A DNA stretch of 64,000 nt, taken from positions 36,793,226 to 36,857,225 of the forward strand of contig CM049402.1 in NCBI GenBank assembly GCA_026929865.2. The letters are read 5' to 3'. Below are positions 1 through 8,433 of the stretch, piece by piece (positions within the stretch are counted from its first letter, which is position 1; each line of letters opens with the position of its first letter). Origin of the DNA: Hyperoplus lanceolatus. Its lineage: Eukaryota; Chordata; Actinopteri; Uranoscopiformes; Ammodytidae. Made by a program: the position numbers and the translations under genes. The notes beneath the pieces were generated by a model. That model ran no database searches and was not told where the DNA came from. It was given only the letters and a program-made list of their open reading frames with translations.

Positions 1-285
1 ACAAGTGGCTTGCTAAAAAAGCTGAGGGTAAAGGTTATGGCCTGGCCAAGCATGTCTCCAGACCTAAACCCTATTGAGCATCGTTGGGGCATCCTCAAAC
101 GGAAGGTGGAGGAGCGCAAGGTCTTTAATATCCACCAGCTCCGAGATGTCGTCATGAATGGGTGGAAGAGGGTTCCAGTTGCAACCTGTGAAGCTCTAGT
201 GAACTACATGCCCAAGAGGGTTAAGGCAGTGCTGGAAAATAATGGTGTCCACACAAAATATTTACACTTTTGGCCCAATTTGTAA
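1..285 (+). pseudogene. Tc1 transposase, C-terminal fragment (cut by window edge)
   Basis: Frame 1 is open from base 1 to a TAA at 283-285 and encodes about 94 residues of the C-terminal catalytic core of a Tc1 DDE transposase, the enzyme that cuts and pastes the element at TA sites. The diagnostic stretch is MAWPSMSPDLNPIEH, where the Glu of NPIEH is the third acidic residue of the DD34E triad. It is followed by the usual helical tail (LKRKVEE, IHQLRDVV, YMPKRVKAVLE). The first two catalytic Asp residues would lie upstream of the window, so integrity cannot be judged. The visible part is intact. It is not a host gene. Confidence 0.85.
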
Positions 286-509
286 ATTTTTTCTAAGGGG
301 TGTACTCACTTTTGTTGCCAGCAGTTTAGACATTAATGGCTGTGTGTCGAGTTATTTTGAGGGGACAGTAAATTTACACTGTTATACAAGCTGTACACTG
401 ACTACTTTACATTGTATCAAAGTGTCATTTATTCAGTGTTGTCCCATGGAAAGATATAAAGAAAAATGTGAAGAAATGTGAGGGGTGTACTCACTTTTGT
501 GAGATACTG
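1..509 (+). mobile_element. Tc1-like DNA transposon, right (3') part with IR/DR end
   Basis: The window opens inside a Tc1/mariner-superfamily transposon. It holds the 3' end of the transposase (1-285) and then the right inverted-repeat region. A 19-base motif, ggggtgtactcacttttgt, occurs twice in direct orientation at 297-315 and 482-500, 185 bp apart. This is the inner/outer direct-repeat layout of IR/DR-type Tc1 elements, where both copies bind transposase. The element probably ends at about 509, before a TA dinucleotide at 510-511 that continues into TATATA, as expected for TA target insertion. The left end lies outside the window. Confidence 0.85.
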
Positions 510-524
510 TATATATATTTAAGA

Positions 525-693
525 TACTTTTTTGGCATTTTTATGCTTTATTGATAGTGTAGAGACAGAGTTGAAATGGGGCAGAGAGGGGAGTGACATG
601 CAGAGACCGACCGCGGACTGGAATCGAACCCGGGTCCGCTGCTGGCCGAAGCCCATGGGGGGACGCCCTACCAACTGAGCTAAGGGCACCCCC
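525..693 (-). mobile_element. tRNA-derived SINE
   Basis: Read on the minus strand, this carries an internal Pol III promoter. Box A, tagctcagttgg, is the complement of 671-682; box B, ggttcgattcc, is the complement of 620-630, a perfect tRNA T-loop motif. A non-tRNA body follows (atgcagag, ctctgccccatttca) and ends near a cttta-rich tail at about 525-550. A diverged relative lies at 12045-12195. The cloverleaf is not convincing enough for a functional tRNA, and the shared body with the second copy marks it as a SINE. Confidence 0.7.
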
Positions 694-1114
694 ATTTTGA
701 AAGTATTTTTTGTGGCCTCTGTCAGTCTTGGTGAATACTTGTGATCACAATTCTTCTCGTGGGTCTAGCATAAAATGAGGGAAAATTAATTTGTGTTTTT
801 GGTGTCTGACGGTGTTGACACAAAATAAGGAATGGCGAGGTAAAAAGCCCATTTTGATAAAAAGGACAAAAGCTGGGAGGTCGTGTCAAAGTGTAGCTCA
901 GTAGCTTAGTATATGATGGAAACATACATGTAATTTAATTTGCCTAAACATAGGGTTTGTATTTTTTCAACATTGCACCCGGGTTTTGTCCCACTTCTCA
1001 AGAATCACTGATATATAGGGTTAGCGTTATTATAAATATGCTATAATGTTCAGGGCCTCCACGGGGAATCCTCAGTTTAAGGCTGTTTGTCTATTTGTGA
1101 CCCCTTACCCCCAG
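694..1114. other. Sequence upstream of first visible rnf4 exon, no feature recognised
   Basis: No domain-bearing frame or repeat was recognised here. It ends in a pyrimidine-rich tract (gaccccttacccccag) that serves as the probable acceptor of the exon at 1115. The missing first rnf4 exon was looked for here and not found. Confidence 0.4.
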
Positions 1115-1213
1115 CTACCGCTAACGGAGGAGCGGCGGCTAACGGAGGAGTTACCGTGACGACAGATGTCCCCGCCCCCCCCACACAGACCGTGATGGAC
1201 GACACACAGGACA
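1115..1213 (+). CDS. rnf4: rnf4 coding exon a (probable)
   Basis: A 99-nt open segment between a pyrimidine-rich acceptor (cccccag, ending 1114) and a donor GTCAGT at 1214. Read from its third base it gives [20 protein letters not shown] and then [12 protein letters not shown], ending in phase 1, which joins the 2-nt start of the next exon to make Ser. This low-complexity acidic segment lies where the poorly conserved region before the SIMs of RNF4 sits. Support is splice sites and phase only, since the residues are not diagnostic; it is less certain than the later exons. Confidence 0.5.
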
Positions 1214-2545
1214 GTCAGTACCACTAACCTCTAACCCTATTACCTCCTACCCCTTACCCTTCTAACCCCTTTACCCCCTGTTAACCTCTAACCCTCTAAC
1301 CCTATTACCTCCTACCCCTTACCCTTCTAACCCCTTTAACCCCTGTTAACCTGCTAACCCTCTATACTGTGTTAACCTATCTACTGACCCTAACCTCTAA
1401 CCTAATGTTAACCTGCTAACCTGTCTACTGCACACAGGACAGTCAGTAACTCTAACCATCTACTGACTAACCCTGTTAAGCCCAATACGATGCACTTTCA
1501 CCTTTAAGGTGAATTAGGTCAAGTGTCTAAGGATGGATGCTAACATCTAACTCTTTTGCCTAAAGTTTAGCTAACAAGCTAACGTTAGCTAGCTGCTGAT
1601 AGCGATGGAACTATCTGCCTAGTTGACTGCTGATAGCCCACCCGGTTTATTTCCAGTGTATAGTGTCATAATAGTTAACACTGCTGCTGCATCATGAGTA
1701 GTGAGTCCCACAAAAAAACACTCCAAAAGGTGATACGTTTTCAATGTGCAGAAAGTTTTGAACAATAAAGTAGACTAAATATTTGAATGCGATACAGAAT
1801 GCCTCAGTGCCTTACTGATTTATATTCCATTAGATGTGTGTCAATGGGAGCTAGTTGTCTTTTCCTTAACATGTCCACCATAAATAAATACACAAGACAC
1901 AAATTACTGCATAAAAATTAACCAGAATGCACAAAATGAAGTGTTTGAACCTCAAATTTTTCTGGGGGACAACCGCCAGACCCCTGCTTTTAATGTGTGT
2001 CCCCCAATGTTAGAATGCAACCTAGCCCTCAATTAATTAATTAAAATGTGTAAATTACACATTATTGGATGCAGACCAATACATGTAAACTGTAAAGACG
2101 CAACCTGGCCATTGAAATTATATCAGTTTTTTAATTTTTTTCCTTCGGCGGCCCTCAGTCCAATGTTGGGTTCCTAAATTGGCCCTCAGCTATCAAAAGT
2201 TTGAGAACCCCTGCTCTAACCCTATTACCCCCTAACCCCCTAACCCCTTACCCCTTAACCCTAACCCCTTTACCCCCTGTTAACCTCTAACCCCTTTACC
2301 CTAACCCCTTTACCCCCTGTTAAACTGCTGACCCTCTAACCTTTAATCCTATATACTGTTATATTGTGTTATCCCATCTACTGACCCTAACCCCTCAGCC
2401 AACCCAATGGTATTACAACCTGCTAGCCCTCTAACAATGTTAACCTGCTTACCAATGGTATTATGATCTATCTACTATGTTAGGAATACACTGACGGACA
2501 AAAAGTCACACACTTGGACCAACTTTAGCTTTGATTACGGCACAT

Positions 2546-2588
<43 letters not shown>

Positions 2589-3145
2589 AGGTGTGGAGGA
2601 GGTCGTGGGGGAAGTCGTGGATCTGACTTGTGAAGCTTCAGACGCTGCTGTGGTCGATCTGACCAACAACGACTCAGTGCTGGTAACACACACACACACA
2701 CACACTCACACACACTGAGACACACACACACACACACACTGAGACACACGCACACACACACACACACTGAGACACACACACACACACTGAGACACACACA
2801 CACACTGAGACACACACACACACACACACACACACTGAGATGCACACACACACACACACTGAGACACACACACACACACACACACACTGAGACGCAGACT
2901 GAGACACACACCCACACACTGAGACACACATACACACACACTGAGACACACACACACACTGAGACACACACACACACACTGAGACGCAGACTGAGACACA
3001 CACACACACACACTGAGACACACACACACACACACACACACTGAGACACACACACACACAAACTGAGACACACACTGAGACACACACCCACACTGAGACG
3101 CACGCACGCACACACACAGACACACACACACACTGAGACACAGAG

Positions 3146-3181
<36 letters not shown>

Positions 3182-3318
3182 AGACACACACACACACGCA
3201 CGCACACACACACACACACACTGAGACGCACACACACTGAGACACACACACTGAGACACACACTGACTGGATTTAGTCTATGAAGGAAAAACTGACCAAA
3301 CTTCTTCTGTTTCTGTTT

Positions 3319-3404
<86 letters not shown>

Positions 3405-5426
3405 GGTCGTTCTGGATGAAGCTGCTGGATGAAGGTAAAAAGTGTTTCCTAGTTCATAAATAATAATAATAATAATTTTATAGGGTTAGTGTGTAAAGTC
3501 ACACTGTGTAGTTTCAGAGGAGGGTTAGGGTTTGTTTACCTGGAACCAAACGTAAGACTAGAACTGCAAGCAGTTGTGAACGGGGGCCAAGCCTCCCACG
3601 CGACTCGGGATCGGGCGTCGTCGTCCGCGGCGCCGGCCCCTCGCTTTACGGAATCCGGGGATGTAAAGTTTCTTAATGTGGGATGTTCGGTTTGGGAGTT
3701 ATAGACCAAAAGGCAAAAAAATCACAGAGAAAGATGCTCAAGGGTGTTTTTGGCGCCCCCTTTTGGAGCAATTTAAGGAAAAAGTAGAAACAACCTGAAA
3801 ACCATAGGACAAACACATGTGTGAAGTTTGGTGTTAATAGGATGAATCGTTATGGATTTAGGAGCAGTTTGGTACAAGGTAGCTAATGTGCAAATATTTA
3901 AAGCGCTACCGTTTGGTCTTCCGATGGTCGTAGAAAATTCATTAAACTACTTTTGCTCGTGGGGAGCTGGTAGAGCATAATGCTTTTGGTTTCGTCCAAA
4001 TCGGAAAAAAACTCTAGGAGGTGTGTGTTTTGGTGACTGACACATTTTTACGTAGGGAAAAAAATCCCATAGGCAAATGGGCGTGGCCTATCTGAAAAGA
4101 TGCAACTGACTTGTGGGCATCTGTGGATATAAAGTTTTTGACTGTGGGATGTTCGGTGTGGAAGTTATAGCCCCAAACGAGTTTTCTTTGCTTTTTGTGG
4201 TTTTGGGCCCCCTATGGATGACATTCGCAAAACAACGTTAGATAGAAAGATGCAGCTTAATGTACCAAACAAGTGGATGTCAAGTTTTTGAATGTGCGAT
4301 GTTCGGTTGGGGAGTTATAGCAAAATCCAATTGTCAACCTCTCCATTGTAAAGACACTTTTTTGAATTTCCCGCCAAAACACTTAGGAAATGGCGAAAAC
4401 AGGCAAAAAAATTGAAAAACTCTTTTTTTTAATAAGTCCCGCCCAGAAAGGAATTTCTTGCCCATATTTTTGCCATAGACTCAGGTATGCCCCATGATAG
4501 TCTCCCTTGAGTTTCAAGAAAATCCCTTTTTTTTTTTTTTTTACGGATTTTCGCGAATATTTGAAGCGCTAGCGTTTGGTCTTCCGATGGTCGTAGAAAA
4601 ATTATTTGACCAACTTTTGCTCGTGGGAGTCGGTAGAGCATAATGCTTTTGGTTTCGTCCAAATCGGGCGAAAACTGTAGGAGGAGTATGTTTTGGTGAC
4701 TGACACAGTTTTTGCGATGTAGCGAAAAATGTATATATACGCAAATGGGCGTGGCCTATCTCAAAAGATGCAGCTGACTTGTGGGCATCTGTGGATATAA
4801 AGTTTTTGACTGTCGGACTTTCGGTGCGGAAGTTATAGCCCCAAACGTGTTTTTCTGCTGTTGTAGCGCCACCTAGTGGCCGGCATGTCTGAATTTTTTT
4901 GTCTGCGTACGGGGTACGGACCTGGATATGCCCTGGAAGTGGCATGTCCCAGCCCTTTACGGTTTGGGCTGCAGCACCACTTTTACGCGGAGAAAAATAA
5001 TAATAATAATAATAAAAGTCGCAACAAAAACAATAGGGTTCCCTGCCCCGCAGGGCTTGGGAACCGCGTTGCTCTGCAAAACGCGGTCCCAGGCCCTACT
5101 CGGGCTTGGCCCCCTAACTAGAATATGTTTGTAAACCAAACTGTGGGCCCTGCTGCTGTAAACAACAACAGTGAAACAGTAACAGACAGAGGGACAGTCA
5201 GAGGGACAGACAGACAGACAGACAGAGGGGCAGACAGACAGACAGTGTGTTAATAAAGTTCATTTGAATCTCAGGTCCTCAGAGTTACGTCGTCAGTAGT
5301 GATGAGGAAGAGGCCACGCCCCCAGACCTGGTCGCCGCGGTAACGTCCTCGCAGCCGACAGACAGGTAAAAGATCCGAACGACCAAACAGTCCCTAACCC
5401 AATCAGAACCAGGGATAAGACTGTGT

Positions 5427-5485
<59 letters not shown>

Positions 5486-5513
5486 TCTGTCTGTGTGTGT
5501 GTCTCTGTCTCTG

Positions 5514-5563
<50 letters not shown>

Positions 5564-5638
5564 CAGATCGACCCCTGGGACCATCAGCTGTCCTGTCTGT
5601 CTGGACTCGTACTCAGAGGTGAGACTTTTTTATGTACG

Positions 5639-5687
<49 letters not shown>

Positions 5688-6368
5688 ATGTGCAATCAAT
5701 TGGGGAAATGCATCTCTCTCTCTCTCTCTGTCTCTCTCTCTATCTCTCTCTCTCTCTCTGTCTCTCTCTCTCTCTTTATCTCTCTCTCTCTCTCGTCCTA
5801 ACCTATACATCAGGTCGGCAATACGTCATCTAGACTGAACTCTCGTGACCACGCCCCTTTGGGGGGAGAATAATACGGCTTACTCCATAGACACAGACAG
5901 CGCGATCATTCAAAATAAGCCGTTAAAGCTAAAATCTGCAATGTCCTGAGCTGTTGTGTGGTTTACTTGGTAAAAAACAAACATCATGGTTTTATTCCTT
6001 CGCCATGCCCCCAAACATTCCCCTAAATAAGGTCTGTATGACAGCAGGAAGCTCCCGGCTTCCCCTGTGCTCTGCATCCAGTGGGAGTTTGCCATCGTAA
6101 TGTTAGGACCGTTGGTACAGTCTAGTCAAGGCAGAGCGCTATAATAGTAACATAGTAAGCATTATTACAGACAACAACACTTAAAATAACAATTATTTCA
6201 GGTGTAGTCAGCTTCCATAGAGACTCAGTGAGGTGAAGATATATATCAGGGCGTCTCTGGCCAATGGGTCGGGTCACTGCGCCAGCTTGATGCTGAGAGA
6301 CTAGACACACATGGTTTTAGGTTGACCAAATGAATCATTTCTAAGTGTCTTTAACGTGATCCAGCAGG

Positions 6369-6415
<47 letters not shown>

Positions 6416-6827
6416 AGAGAGAGAGATGTATAAGTGTCTTTAACGTGATCCAGCTGCAGAGTTGTTGATCTTGACATTATGTCGGTCGGTCAAGTTTGAA
6501 CTTATTTTCTTCTGAGCGTTTTCTTTTGCTGTTTTGGACCGTAATGTTGCATTATTGTCAACGGCATGAACGCTTTGTTTTCCCCCCAAAGGGGGCGTGG
6601 CCAGATTGCGGACCTGATGTATTGCTGCTTCCTGTCAGTGTGACCTCATCCTAACCCTGTCCTCTGATTGGTCCTCAGATCGTGGACAGCGGGCGATTGG
6701 TCGTTTCTACGCGGTGTGGTCACGTGTTCTGCAGCTTGTGTCTCAGAGACGCTCTGAGGTCACAGCACACCTGTCCCACCTGCCGGAAGAAGCTGGGGCC
6801 CAAGCAGTACCATCCACTATATGTATA

Positions 6828-6828
<1 letters not shown>
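1115..6828 (+). CDS. rnf4: rnf4: SUMO-targeted RING E3 ubiquitin ligase (split gene, 5' end not seen)
   Basis: Six exons join in one frame: 1115-1213, 2591-2682, 3422-3434, 5275-5365, 5567-5618, 6679-6828 (TAA). They give 165 residues; vertebrate RNF4 is about 190, so roughly the first 25-40 residues are missing. Visible in order: SUMO-interacting motifs EVVDLT and VVDLT, then a third hydrophobic-acidic stretch VLLLDE; the conserved VVSSDEEE; and a C3HC4 RING (CPVC, CGH, FCSLC, CPTC) ending YHPLYV. In RNF4 the C-terminal tail supports RING dimerisation and ubiquitin positioning. The family acts in the nucleus, binding poly-SUMO chains through the SIMs and ubiquitinating the modified proteins (PML turnover, DNA repair). 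All intron phases agree. The arginine-rich motif that follows the SIMs in mammals is absent from the visible exons. Confidence 0.88.
1214..2548 (+). other. rnf4: rnf4 intron with degenerate CCCTAA-like repeats
   Basis: The intron contains two blocks of irregular telomere-like C-strand repeats (ctaacccc, taccccct, gttaacctc) at about 1226-1440 and 2214-2400, separated by about 770 bp of other sequence. The second block begins right after a 19-base motif (2195-2213) that resembles the end of hAT-Charlie-type transposons, tttgagaacccctg. No matching left end was found, so an inserted element is only a suggestion. No other coding potential was seen. Confidence 0.5.
2549..2586 (+). repeat. (GT)n microsatellite at splice acceptor
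   Basis: Pure GT repeat of about 19 units ending 4 bases before the acceptor TTTAG of rnf4 exon b. Confidence 0.95.
2591..2682 (+). CDS. rnf4: rnf4 coding exon b, SUMO-interacting motifs
   Basis: Acceptor TTTAG ends at 2590 directly after a long GT repeat; donor is GTAACA at 2683. The 92 nt encode [20 protein letters not shown] and then [10 protein letters not shown]. The paired VVDLT cores spaced by a Cys-Glu-rich linker are the tandem SIMs of RNF4 that read poly-SUMO chains. The exon ends in phase 0. Both neighbouring introns have repeat tracts right at the splice sites, so repeat-length changes could influence splicing. Confidence 0.9.
2687..3265 (+). repeat. CA-rich minisatellite with CTGAGA interruptions
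   Basis: About 580 bp of (CA)n runs punctuated by CTGAGA every 14-40 bases, with occasional GACGCAGACTGAGA double units. The interrupted pattern explains the long cysteine/valine-rich frames on the minus strand, which are not genes. It starts 4 bases after the donor of rnf4 exon b. Confidence 0.95.
3321..3404 (+). repeat. (TGTC)n tetranucleotide microsatellite
   Basis: About 21 perfect TGTC units, ending 17 bases before the predicted rnf4 micro-exon and probably acting as its pyrimidine tract. Confidence 0.95.
3422..3434 (+). CDS. rnf4: rnf4 13-nt micro-exon (predicted)
   Basis: CTGCTGGATGAAG lies between an AAG acceptor ending at 3421 and a GTAAAA donor at 3435. The (TCTG)n tract just upstream could serve as its pyrimidine tract. 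It bridges phase 0 of exon b and phase 1 needed by exon d, and gives SVL-LLDEG, which lines up with SVVIVDE of mammalian RNF4. The frame reading through without this acceptor meets a TGA. Very short exons are hard to prove by eye; transcript data would settle it. Confidence 0.6.
3552..5133 (+). repeat. Unclassified interspersed repeat with internal duplication
   Basis: A block of about 1.6 kb inside an rnf4 intron. A segment of about 290 bp at 3902-4195 recurs at 4562-4850 (shared landmarks: tttggtcttccgatggtcgt, gcataatgcttttggtttcg, gggcgtggcctatct, gtggatataaagtttttgac). The block ends in (AAT)n and a GC-rich palindromic tail (gttccctgccccgcagggc, gcggtcccaggccc). An 8-base direct repeat aaccaaac borders it at 3544-3551 and 5134-5141 and may be a target-site duplication. 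It has no long reading frame, so it is non-autonomous; the class is unknown. Confidence 0.6.
4996..5015 (+). repeat. (AAT)n microsatellite
   Basis: Short AAT run that forms part of the 3' tail of the surrounding interspersed repeat. Confidence 0.85.
5202..5245 (+). repeat. (CAGA)n imperfect microsatellite
   Basis: CAGA units interrupted by GGGG, upstream of rnf4 exon d. Confidence 0.85.
5275..5365 (+). CDS. rnf4: rnf4 coding exon d, conserved VVSSDEEE segment
   Basis: Acceptor TCTCAG ends at 5274 and donor GTAAAA starts at 5366. The 91 nt complete a Gly codon and encode [20 protein letters not shown] and then AVTSSQPTD plus two bases of an Arg codon. VVSSDEEE matches the acidic serine-rich stretch between the SIMs and the RING in vertebrate RNF4. 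The basic stretch that precedes it in mammals is missing. Confidence 0.85.
5420..5563 (+). repeat. Compound (TG)n/(TCTG) microsatellite
   Basis: Two long TG runs flank a TCTCTGTCTG-type centre. It fills almost the whole rnf4 intron 5366-5566 and ends 3 bases before the acceptor. Confidence 0.95.
5567..5618 (+). CDS. rnf4: rnf4 coding exon e, start of RING domain
   Basis: Acceptor ACAG ends at 5566, again immediately after a long GT tract; donor GTGAGA starts at 5619. The 52 nt give [18 protein letters not shown], with the first zinc ligand pair CPVC. This matches the start of the RNF4 RING. Phase is clean on both sides. Confidence 0.93.
5638..5685 (+). repeat. (CA)n microsatellite
   Basis: CA run starting 20 bases after the rnf4 exon e donor. 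Confidence 0.95.
5713..5795 (+). repeat. (CT)n microsatellite
   Basis: CT run with scattered TGT and TAT interruptions. Confidence 0.95.
5848..6602. mobile_element. Candidate non-autonomous element with terminal inverted repeats
   Basis: The ends are inverted copies: accacgcccctttgggggg at 5848-5866 and, read backwards from 6602, gccacgccccctttgggggg, differing by one inserted C. The interior of about 750 bp is unique apart from a GA microsatellite and a local duplication. No transposase frame and no clear target-site duplication were seen. It lies wholly inside the last rnf4 intron. The class is uncertain. Confidence 0.4.
6342..6454 (+). repeat. (GA)n tract flanked by a 24-bp direct duplication
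   Basis: A 24-base segment (taagtgtctttaacgtgatc plus cagc) is present at 6342-6365 and identically at 6431-6454, on both sides of a GA-rich tract (6371-6426). This suggests a slippage or template-switch duplication centred on the microsatellite. Confidence 0.85.
6679..6828 (+). CDS. rnf4: rnf4 last coding exon, rest of RING and stop
   Basis: Acceptor CCTCAG ends at 6678. The exon encodes 49 residues and TAA at 6826-6828. It holds the remaining zinc ligands CGH, FCSLC and CPTC, then [14 protein letters not shown], the RNF4 C-terminal tail. The residue pattern [18 protein letters not shown] is nearly that of the mammalian protein. The stop codon runs straight into a (CAGA)n repeat. The last 26 bases before it (6796-6821) recur downstream at 6881-6906. 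Confidence 0.95.

Positions 6829-6874
<46 letters not shown>
6829..6874 (+). repeat. (CAGA)n microsatellite in rnf4 3'UTR
   Basis: Starts immediately after the TAA stop codon; about 11 units. It sits between two copies of the end of the rnf4 coding region (6796-6821 and 6881-6906). Confidence 0.9.
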
Positions 6875-6876
<2 letters not shown>

Positions 6877-6880
6877 CTGA

Positions 6881-6906
6881 GGGCCCAAGCAGTACCATCC
6901 ACTATA
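6881..6906 (+). repeat. Duplicate of rnf4 coding 3' end within the 3'UTR
   Basis: Twenty-six bases identical to 6796-6821, which encode the KQYHPLY part of the RNF4 tail. The copy lies after the stop codon and is not translated. It has no stop at the equivalent position (tatacg instead of tatgtataa). Confidence 0.85.
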
Positions 6907-6942
6907 CGTCTGACTGTCTACTTGTCTATCTAACACTGATAC

Positions 6943-6961
6943 ACACACACACTCTGAAACA

Positions 6962-6993
<32 letters not shown>
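6943..6993 (+). repeat. (CA)n microsatellite
   Basis: CA run with one interruption, within the rnf4 3'UTR. Confidence 0.9.
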
Positions 6994-6994
<1 letters not shown>

Positions 6995-7044
6995 AGACTT
7001 TTTGCATTTGGATTTTTGATTCTTTGTTTTATATTGAGTTCCAT

Positions 7045-7085
7045 GTTGCCCTGGTTACCCTGGTTGCCCTGGTTACCCTGTTCAC
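7045..7085 (+). repeat. Short 18-bp minisatellite in rnf4 3'UTR
   Basis: About two copies of an 18-base unit made of gttgccctg and gttaccctg halves. Confidence 0.75.
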
Positions 7086-7096
7086 CTTGAATATTA

Positions 7097-7102
7097 AATA
7101 AA
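7097..7102 (+). terminator. rnf4: rnf4 poly(A) signal AATAAA
   Basis: A canonical AATAAA lies 268 bases after the stop codon, followed by a GT-rich stretch (tgttgaaatgttctgagtgt) suited to cleavage-factor binding. Cleavage would be expected near 7115-7125, giving a short 3'UTR of about 290 bases. Confidence 0.7.
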
Positions 7103-7142
7103 CTGTTGAAATGTTCTGAGTGTCAACAAGGCTTTTCTGTGG

Positions 7143-7241
7143 ACACGCACGCACTCACACACACACACACGCACACACACACACACGCACACGCACGCAC
7201 GCACGCACGCACACACTCCCACACACACACGCGCGCACTCC

Positions 7242-7311
<70 letters not shown>

Positions 7312-7318
7312 CACGCAC
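7143..7318 (+). repeat. Compound (CA)n/(CACG)n microsatellite
   Basis: CA run mixed with CACG and ACTCCCA units. The histidine/threonine- and cysteine/valine-rich frames across it are artefacts. Confidence 0.95.
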
Positions 7319-8375
7319 ACTTTAATGAAGTGGTTCACAACAGGTAGAGTGTTACTACATGAGAAATGCCTCCATCTGGTGGTGACCAGTGGTAGTGACG
7401 CAAAGCCTTGTGATCAGGTCAGTGATTGTAGGCAGGTGTGCAAACAAACAGTGAATGCTGAGAGAGCTCACAGTGTTTACTGAGGGGTATACTACGAAGC
7501 GAGATTAAGGGCTGAGCGAGGTCTGTTGAGTCTAAAGCCAGAGTTTTCAGTATCACGAAAGGTGGCTCTCTTTCTACCTGGCTAGATCACCGTGGTAACA
7601 GAGGCTGCACGGCTAACCTGCCCAGACCAGTTTTTGTTCCAGAGTTTGAGTTTAAATTCGGCACTTAGAGCGCTGCCCTTTAAGGAAACTACACCTTTTG
7701 AAATCCCGCGGAGGCAAGGACCTGACTATATTGTCTGAGCGATACTTCTTACTGAGTAAACTGTTACATGTAAACTAGTTAAATCAGTAAACTTATTGAT
7801 CAGCAAGTTAATGAACGAAACAAAGCCGTGACATAAGGCTTACAGCAGAATGAACTGTAACATGGCGCTGCGGCTTTTTGCCTCATGCAGAAATTGTAAA
7901 ATAGCCTAGACCTACTGTATGCAGCGCCACTCACCTCTCACCTCAAATGGTTTTACCTGGCGATCTACACACACTGGCTCTTAATGAAGCGTTCTATAAA
8001 ATCACAGTTTGCAACATTATTTCACTGTAGGCTTCTTTCTTTTCATCAGTAGCGATTACAGTTGGGACGTGACAGCTGTCACAGTTCGGACATCGCTGCA
8101 GACTTGCAGGTTAAGCTTCTCACAGTAGATTCATATTTGTCTGAAAAATCCAGACTACAGGTTTTTTAATGTAGGCCTATTGGTATTTGTAAGATTCAAA
8201 TATTAGATATAGATTTAGATTTTGGCTAATAGTCTAAATCAAAATTGTATTCATTATGATGTGGCCCAAAACTAAATGATTTTCCATAGGCTATTCATTT
8301 GGGGACAGTGTCAGACTTAAATTACATTCTTAAGTGTGGGACTATAGGCGTAGTGCTATAAATATAGCAAGGTAG

Positions 8376-8377
<2 letters not shown>
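7319..8377. other. Intergenic DNA, nothing recognised
   Basis: About 1 kb without a credible coding frame. The part beginning gaggggtatactacgaagcg at 7481 has the look of a fish interspersed-repeat end, but no matching inverted end was found, so no element is called. Confidence 0.4.

Positions 8378-8430
<53 letters not shown>
8378..8430 (+). repeat. (AT)n microsatellite
   Basis: Pure AT run of about 26 units. Confidence 0.95.

Positions 8431-8433
<3 letters not shown>

Noticed and set aside
620..686. Functional tRNA gene on the minus strand
   Set aside because: Box A and B are good, but the sequence continues into a body shared with another genomic copy, which marks a SINE; a proper acceptor stem was not seen.
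2195..2213. Complete hAT-Charlie element in the rnf4 intron
   Set aside because: Only one end-like motif is present. A candidate 8-base duplication ctctaacc exists at 1450 and 2214, but no matching end follows at 1458, and the motif occurs in the local repeat anyway.
2525..3263. Three overlapping minus-strand frames up to 244 residues rich in Cys, Val and Ser
   Set aside because: Translation of a CA/CTGAGA repeat in all frames; not protein coding.
5285..7483. His/Thr- and Cys/Val-rich frames on both strands
   Set aside because: They arise from CA, TG and CT microsatellites.
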